Positions 26,601-35,600 of a DNA stretch of 64,000 bases are shown here, piece by piece. Every line of letters starts with the position of its first letter. The first letter of the stretch is position 1. This stretch comes from Siphonodentalium dalli. Lineage: Eukaryota > Mollusca > Scaphopoda > Gadilida > Siphonodentaliidae. The notes beneath the pieces are model-generated. The model had not been told where the DNA came from. It searched no databases and saw nothing but the letters and a program-made list of their open reading frames with translations. The position numbers and the translations under genes were made by a program. The stretch spans positions 130,061,605 through 130,125,604 of the forward strand of contig CP136064.1 in the NCBI GenBank assembly GCA_032622095.1. The letters run 5' to 3'.

Positions 26601-29600
26601 TCGAAGCGAATCGCTGGTCTATTGTAAGTCTCCACACAGCAGTGACTTGGGCACTTTGAGCGACTTGCAATTGTCAGATTTGTTTGCTGTTTCAAATCAT
26701 GCCAAGTTGTGACCTTTGAGCAAGGTTGCTCATAATGTGTCGGCTTCGCACCACTCATGCGTTAAACGAGTCCCAGTCAGCTTGTCATCTATTAAGTATC
26801 ATAGCATGTTCCGATCACACTAGAGAAGCGCCTGAATGGCTACAGCCGGTTCATTGGTTGACTTGTGCAAATGACTGGGGTAAAATTGTAATGTTTAAAA
26901 ACATGTTAGAGCAAGCAATTGGTTAATCGATATATAAAAATGTCATTTAATATTATTATTATTAAAGATGCACATCACTTTTGGAGACAACATTCTGGAG
27001 GGTAAGATTGTTATTTATTCTGGAGGGTAAGATTGTTATTTATTCTGGAGGGTAAGATTGTCATTTGTGGAGGGTAAGATTGTTATTTGAACAGGATCAG
27101 TTTTCTGCCAGGGTACATGGTGTCATGTTCCTGGCCTGGAATTTATATTCAACCGAGCCGAGCCGCCTCAGCGGCGAAGTGAGGCAGCAAAGTTGAATAT
27201 AATTTCAAGGCCGGGAACATGACACCATGCACGTGTTTGACATATTTCCGACAATGGTGGGTCATTATTGGGTCATGAAATGTTTATCAGACTAATTAAC
27301 TGTTGATATTTTATAACTGTATCATTACAAAAACAGAAACAAAACTAACAATGAATAGTCTTAGACTCTTAGTGTCAATACCGAAGATGAGTGTAACTTG
27401 TATGGGAAATTTGTCACCATAAATTTGTATTTGGCAGCATCTGAAACCTGACGGAATCTCACATCACGACAGTAGACAATAGTTCGGACCGGACCGTTTT
27501 TTACGGTCCGGTCTGCATCACAAACCAGCATTGATGGAAGGATAGTAACATCAGCAGGTTAAAACATTTAGCATTGTTACTCGAGTTATAGTTGGATTTG
27601 AATATCTTTTGTTTTGGTGATAGACTAATACGAGTGAAAGGATACACTCTTACAATGGTTCATCCCTTGATTTCATTGTCCACACTAAACTGAGCGTCAG
27701 GGTCATATGACACCCATTGCGTTGCCCTTGTCTTTCTGAATTGTTAATATAACATGTGGAATAATACTATGAACAGTAATGCCCTAAATAATCGACTCCT
27801 TAACTACAGCAGAATGATGGGTAATTTTTCAGGATTTAGTCGAAATGTGAGAGCTTTCAGATGATTGGCAACAAGCCATATTTCTGACTAAATCCTGGAA
27901 AATTACCCACAATTCTGCTGTGGTTAAGGAGTCGATTATTTAGGCATTACTGTATCTCTTATGATTTTCAGGAAAGGCGATCCTGATGTGATAATGATGC
28001 AGTACCATGATCACCTAGAGATTTATAAGAATTCAAAAAGTCAGCTTCACAAAACAAAACATTTTGAGAAGGTTCGTATGTTTGAGATTTATGTTTTCAA
28101 TTTGGAAGCATGGCTGATAACTTGTATTTAGCTCACCTGAGACAAAATCTCTGGTGGAGCTATAGTCATCACTCATTGTCATCCATCCATCATCCATTCA
28201 TTCGTTCGTCAACAATTGTCTTCTTCTCCAGAACCATAAGACCGAACAGGTTCATATTCGGTGTGATGTTCCCTAGGTTTGTTCAAATTAGGTCACCAGG
28301 TCAAATAGGTGCGAAATCAGGGCTTTCTCTCCATAGTAATTCTTAAAACAACAATCTCCAGTTACAAAAGACTGATTGTGATCATATTTGGTGGGGATAG
28401 TCCCTATGTGACTAGGATTCAAATTTGTTCAAATTGGGTCACCAGATCAAATAGTGGTGGAGACAGGGACATAACTCTTCGCTCTATAGTAATTCTTAGA
28501 AGGACTTCTTTTCAAAAACCATCAGGCCTATTTGGCTTATATTTGGTATGGAGGGTCTTTGTGCGACTTGGATTCAAATCTGTTCAAATGAGGTCACCAG
28601 ATCAAATAGGGCAGATCCAGGGAAACAACTCTTTTCCTCTTTAGTAAAAAGGCTTCTCCATAACTGCAAGACCGAATGGGGTCATATTTGGTGATGAGAG
28701 CCCCTAATGACTGAAATACACATTTGTTAAAATGGGGTCAACATTTTGATTTAAAAAACAAATAATTAATTTTGATTTTTTTAGAATTGAACTCCTTGCT
28801 CAATTACAATGTAATTTTTTTTTAAATAAAAAATGTTTTTGTAATTTTTTTTTAAATAAAAAATGTTTTTTAATTAAAATTTGGAAAAACTAACAATGGT
28901 ATAACATCCGCTGGGGTACCTTGAGTCACCCCACCAAATTTGGTTGAAATCGGTCCAGGGGTCTGGGAGAAAAATCGCAAACAGATGGACAGAAATATTC
29001 AAGAAGTTCCTTACCCTTGTCAATTGAAGGGTTAAGCACCCCAGTCATAGTAATGTTGTTTATTGGATTATATTCCATGGAAAAGAGTGTACATTTGTGA
29101 TCATTTTGGTACCAAAAGTTTGACAAATGGACAAGTATTACTTGGTGTGTTATCAATAATGTGTCAAAAAATTGCCGCATTTTGGTGAAACAAGCGATTG
29201 GGCAATGGACATTTGTATGGGTTTCAAGGTGCTTTGTCCTGGATCATGGCACCACTTTTTGGAGGCTATATCCCTTTAAAATTCAGTTTATTGTGGTATA
29301 TTCAGTTAGATTTTATATACTTGGCTTTGGTATAAGGTGTTGCTTCCAAAGTCAAATCATTATTCAAAGAGTTAATTGTATAATATTTCCATGTTAAAAC
29401 ATTTATTAATATGTTTACAATCAGGATCATGCAGATATTTTTCAATCAGAATGTCGCGAATATTGGCCAGTATACAAATCCAACTGGAAAGAATTCTTAG
29501 TGCACTGAGGTTTGGCCAATTAACATTATAAAATTAATGAGAATGATATCGTTTCACAATTCAAGATTCACCCGCAATAAATTTATTATCTTCAATTACT

Positions 29601-32600
29601 ATGATGTTGTAAATTTGTTAAATAGAACAGAATAATCTTATAGGTTTTGAGAAAGCTGATAGATGACAGGCAGGTTCAGTATGCAAAATTCAGACAGATG
29701 ATTGGTCTAAGAGCTAAGTTACAATTCATAGTGTTGCTTGGCAATATCAACTACACAGGACAGATGGTTATTAACCACGAAAAGGAAACGATTGATTTGA
29801 AGGTAAGTCAGGTGTTCTATTGATGAAAATTAGAGGTATAAACTTCAAAGATGAAAGATTAGTTATATTAGCTGCAAACTTTAATCTCCACCCCTGAAAC
29901 TACATGTAGCACGTCATAATTTGCCACCACCCATGATGCTAATTCACAACATAATTTAATCAATAAGACACCACAATTCAACCAATCAGAACCCAGCATG
30001 ATTATGCCAGATCAGTCATATTAGAGTAAACCTGAGCAACAATTTTTCACTTTGGGAAATTTCATCTCTCTGCCTCTTCTAACCTCAATCTGGTTGTGAC
30101 ATCATGGTTTTAAGTAAGAAGGTTGTGGACTGGGGCATTATTGGTTCACCTTAATTGTTATAAGGAGGACTACTTGTGAGGGGAGTTGGGTGGGTGCAGT
30201 ACACTGTTATTAGTATTACAGGATTGACAGATTTTCATTATGGTTATATATTTGAATGTTTTAGCTTTATGATTAATGTTTGAAAATTAAGTGTTTATAT
30301 CTGAAGTTGAGGTCTTATTACAAGTATACCTATATCCCATTGTTGAGAAAAAGGATGTTTCCATTTCTTCTACCAAACTGAGGTGTCTATCAACATAAGA
30401 GTTCTTTACAGAAAGTTTCTTTTCTACTAGGTTTAGTTTTAATGCTTGAAAATTATTTGCCGTGTTAATAAAATAAAAAAATAAAAACTAACAACATTTA
30501 ATCATGCGATCTTCTGAATCCAAATAATAATAACAAAGAGTAAAATACAAGATGGCTGCCAGTGGCCATGATTTTTGGCCGAATGACCCCAAAATTACTC
30601 GTTCCCATCTACATGTCAATGTTAACATTCATGACAAATTTCATGATGATCAGACCAAAGGTACGACCTGTAGCCGTGCTAATGGATTGAATTTTGAAAT
30701 CCAAGATGGCCGCTGGTGGCCATATTGTTTGTCCGAATGACCCCAAAAGGACTCGTTCCCATCTACATTCCAATTTCAACAGCCATGACAAATTTCATGA
30801 TGATCAGACTAAAGGTACGACCTGTAGCCAGTGCTAAAGGATTTAGTCATACAAAGAGTAAAATCCAAAATGGCTGCTGGCGGCCGTGTTTTTTTTGCCG
30901 AATGACCCCAAAATGACTCATTCCCATCTACATGTCATTGTTAACATCCATGACACATTTTATGATGATCCAACCAAAGGTACGACCTGTAGGCCAAAGA
31001 ATTTAGTCATGCAAAGAGTAAATCTAAGATGGCTGCTGGCGGCCATGTTTTTTGGCCGAATGACCCCAAAATGACTCGTTCCCATCTACATGTCATTATT
31101 AACATTCATGATAAATTTTATGATGATCAAACTAAAGGTACGACCTGTAGCCCGTGCTAAAGGATTTAGTCATACAAAGAGTAAAATCCAAGATGGCTGC
31201 TGGCGGCCATGTTTTTTGGCCGAATGACACCAAAATGACTCGTAACCATCTACATGCCAATATTAACATCCATGACAAATTTCATGATGATAAGACAAAC
31301 AGTACGACCTGTAGCCTGTGCTAATGGATTGAACTTTGAAAGCAAAGATGGCCGCTGGTGGCCATGTTTTTCATCCGAATGACCCCAAAATGACTCTTTA
31401 CCATCTACATTCCAATTTAAACAACCATGAAAAATTTCATGATGATCAGACTCAAGGTACGACCTGTAGTTCGTGCTAAAGGATTGTCATACAAAGAGTA
31501 AAATCCAAGATGGCTGCTGGCGGCCATGTTTTTTGGCCGAATGACCCCAAAATGACTCGTTCCCATCTACATGTCATTATTAACATTCACGACAAATGTT
31601 ATGATGATCAGACTAAAGGTACGACCTGTAGCTTGTGCTAAAGGAATTTAGTCATACAAAGAGTAAAATCCAAGATGGCTGCTGGCGGCCATGTTTTTTG
31701 CCCGAATGACCCAAAAATGACTCGTTCCCATCTGCATGTCATTGTTAACATCCATGTCAAATTTGATGATGATCAGACCAAATGTACAACCTGTAGCCCG
31801 TGTCAAAGGATTTAGTCATGCAAAGAGTAAAATCTAAGATGGCTGCTGGCGGCCATGTTTTTTGGCCGAATGACCCCAAAATTACTCGTTCCCATCTACA
31901 TGTCAATATTAACATCCATGACAAATTTCATGACAATAAGACAAACAGTACGGCCTGTAGCCCGTGCTAATGGATTGAATTTTGAAATCCATGATGGCCA
32001 CTGGCGGCCATGTTTTTTTTACGAATGACCCCAAAATGACTCGTTCCCATCTACATGTCAATGTCAACATCCATGACAAATTTCATAATAATCGGACCAA
32101 AGGTACGAACTGTAGCCTGTGCTAAAGGAAATTGTTGACGAATCACGCACACACACGCACGACGGATACCAAGCCATGGCAATAGCTCAAACTTTACAAA
32201 GTAAAGTTAAGCTAAAAATGGGAATTGTATAGAGCCTATCCCCGCGAGGGCCCTAAGTGCTTTAAAATGCTTTAGAATATCTTTTTCTGCAGGTTCAACC
32301 AGTTAAAAACCAGTCTAATACATCAAAAGACATCAGGTCATTGTCGGGAGGTGAGAGATCTTTCTCAACTGTTTGCTTCCTTCTGTCACTTTGGGACACA
32401 GTGCAGTCTCCAATAAGATGTCTGGATGAATTTGATGTGTTTATGGTATGAAACAATATTTAGACAATATGATCATGACACTTGAGATTTAGATGTTTTG
32501 GTAATGTAATATTTTTATACAATGTGCAGCAATGTGTACAAAATGAATGACAATATAAACAACATGTTTATTTGTTTAGTTAGGGTTCAATGTCATTTTA

Positions 32601-35600
32601 GCCACTAGGCCATATCACGACAATATATATACCATATGTATCTATTTTGGTTGTGAAGGTCAAAAGTTGAGAGTTAAATTTATATTTGAGTTCACCTTTC
32701 AGATCAAATAAAATTGTCAATTAATGTAAAAAAAAAGAAGATACTTAATTCTCAGGCAATTTTGTTTGAAAATCAATGTGGGCGCGAGAGTTTTATTTTT
32801 TACTGCCCATATAGACTGGCATAGTAAGCTTGGGTTATTATACCTTCCCAGCTCCAGAAAATGTAGGGAGAACTTTGTAATGGATATAAACTAATTTAAT
32901 CTGAAATAAAGAATGACAAATTATGACATTATACTACCCGTACATCATATAGGGATTACCTAGAATGATATATATATTGATATGATTTCAATATTGGCAC
33001 AATCATTTTTAACAACACCAGATATCCGATTCATATAAAAATACGGAGCATAAATACAGTCGGAATGAAAAGATAAAGTGATCCTCCAAACTATCATAGA
33101 AAGTCTTGGTTCACTTATTCTGCTGACTAATTACAGATCTAATATGTTCCGCAATGGATGATAGACAATAAAACTTTAAAAAAAACATTGCCATTTTTTT
33201 CGATGCGGCTATGCCTGAGAATCAAAACCCTTTTTTTTGGGGCCTAGTTGGGTCAATTCTGATTTTAATCCTGGTTAGCATTTTAAATTAAATATCACCT
33301 TACTTTACAAAAGTCAGTTAATTCTATTCTATGATGAGCTACATGTAGCTTCTTTTTATATGTAACACCAAAAGCCAGAGACCATGCAATGCTAGCAGTC
33401 CAAATGGCACTTATAGGGCCAAAACAAAAAGGTGTTAGTTCTCAGGCCCTGCCGCATTGAATAAAAAGGGCCGCATTAGGCCTTTTTATTGCAATGCCTG
33501 ATGTTATGACAAAAAAACTTACTAAAAAATAAATTTGAATTGTTTGTTTTTTTTTTTTAAAGATTTTATCAACATGTCCATAGCAGATATGTGTTGAATA
33601 TTAGTGTGCATTGAGCTCTAACATGTGATGTGTTAAATTAAAAAGTGACTTGCAGGCTTACAACATTAAGTAGATGACTACAATTAAGAAAATGATTAGC
33701 TGATCCTCATGCTCTTCTTACAATTAGTCATTGTTAACAACTTACACTAATTGTAACTTTATACAATTGAAAGGCACAGGACTAAATTCAGGATCACATA
33801 TTAGAATGGTGAGGTATCAGTTTTTAGACAACAATAACAGTAGTTAATGTCAGGGGCATTATATATTGTTAGGTTAGTACAATGTCATTTTTATATAAGA
33901 CTAAATGAGTTTATATGCATAACAGTTCCCTCTACCTTTCTGGTTATTATTACTAGACAGAGGAACTAGTAAATCAACCTGACAGATGCAGTATCATCAT
34001 GTTACAGTACGGTACCTCATGTATAATTATACCCCCCGCAACGAAGTTAGGGGGGGTATACTGGAGTCAGCTTGTCCGTCCGTCCGTTGGCGTCGTCCGT
34101 CCGTGGACACAAATTTGTCCGGAGTTTTTCTCAGTTGTTTTTTGATCAATTTCCGTGAAACTTGGCACAGACATCAACCACCATGGGAACCTGTGCACCT
34201 GCGATGATGACGTCTGTTGGACTTTTTTTAGTGGAGTTATCCCCCCTTTTTCGACTTAGAACATTTTCACAACATGTATACTTTTGTCCGAGCTTTTATT
34301 CCTACATTTTTCAGACAATTTTTTTAAAACGTGGCACAGATATTTAGTACCATGGGAACTTGTGCACTTGCGATTATGACGTGTGTCCGACATTTTTTGG
34401 TGGAGTTATCCCCCTTTTTTTATTTAGAAACTTTTTTTGCAACATTCATAATTTTGTCTGAGCTTTTATTCCTACATTTTTCGGTCAATGTTTTTTAATC
34501 TTGGCACTGATATTTAGTACCATGGGAACCTGTGCACCTGCGATTATGACGTCTGTCCGACATTTTTTGGTGGAGTTATTCCCCTTTTACAACTTAGAAA
34601 TTTTTTCGCAACATACATAATTTTGTCCAAGCTTTTATTCCTACATTTTTCGGTCAATAGGTTTAAGATTAGGGTTATGGTTGTACACCTGCAATGGGAA
34701 CTGTTATTTTATTATTTTAACTAAATGTTTACTGACATGTGAAACATCTTAGTATTTTAAAAACAGGGGGGTATCCGTAGTCCCATTGGGACAGTCACAC
34801 CTCTAGTTAATTTTTATTAATTAGTTATTTGTACCTGCCCCACCCACAAATATAATTTGTTTGGAGAGAGGGGTTATGCTGGATTCAGTCAGTCTGTCAG
34901 TCAGTCTGTCTGTCATGTCACCTATCTGTCAGCTTTGTCATGTGTTGTATTTTCTGATTTAACTGGCCATGGAGATTAACCAGTATGGGAACCTTTGCTT
35001 CTGTGATTTTGTCAAAGTTATTGCCGTTTTACAAAAGTATATAGATGGAATAACACAAGTGTGTGGACTGGTTAACGTTACTGGACAAGTTTGTTGTGAC
35101 TCGATGGTACAATGAGAACCGCAACAACATGACAAACAAGTGTAATAACATTAACATTTTCACATCACTGTGTTTTTCTGTTTGATGCACACCAAGAAGA
35201 CTGTAGCTTGTAATATGCTGAATGTTAGGTTTGATATCGCTTCATTTAATTGAACAGATCAGTGATTTAGATTGATTATACCTCATAATAGAGTAGACTT
35301 TTTCCATTACCTTTGACATCGTTGTCAGAATGTTTTGAAACCTTCTGTTTTATTGTGTATTATGCAAATCTAAACCAATGGGTCTGCAATAAAATTTACA
35401 TTGTTTTTTGTCCATATTGTTCACTCGGCTTTAGATTAATATTGAATTAAAAATTGTTTAGGACAGCTCTCAACAGGGTACAATCATTTAAAAACATTTA
35501 TATTTCCTGTTCATCCTACCTCCATACCTTTATTTATAAGGTGATGAGAATAAAGAATTGAATTGAAAAGGTGTATGGGGGTAGACTATTATCTAATATT

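Noticed and set aside
26534-26620. tRNA gene on +
   Set aside because: A- and B-box-like motifs are present but the acceptor and anticodon stems do not pair, so it is better read as a SINE head.
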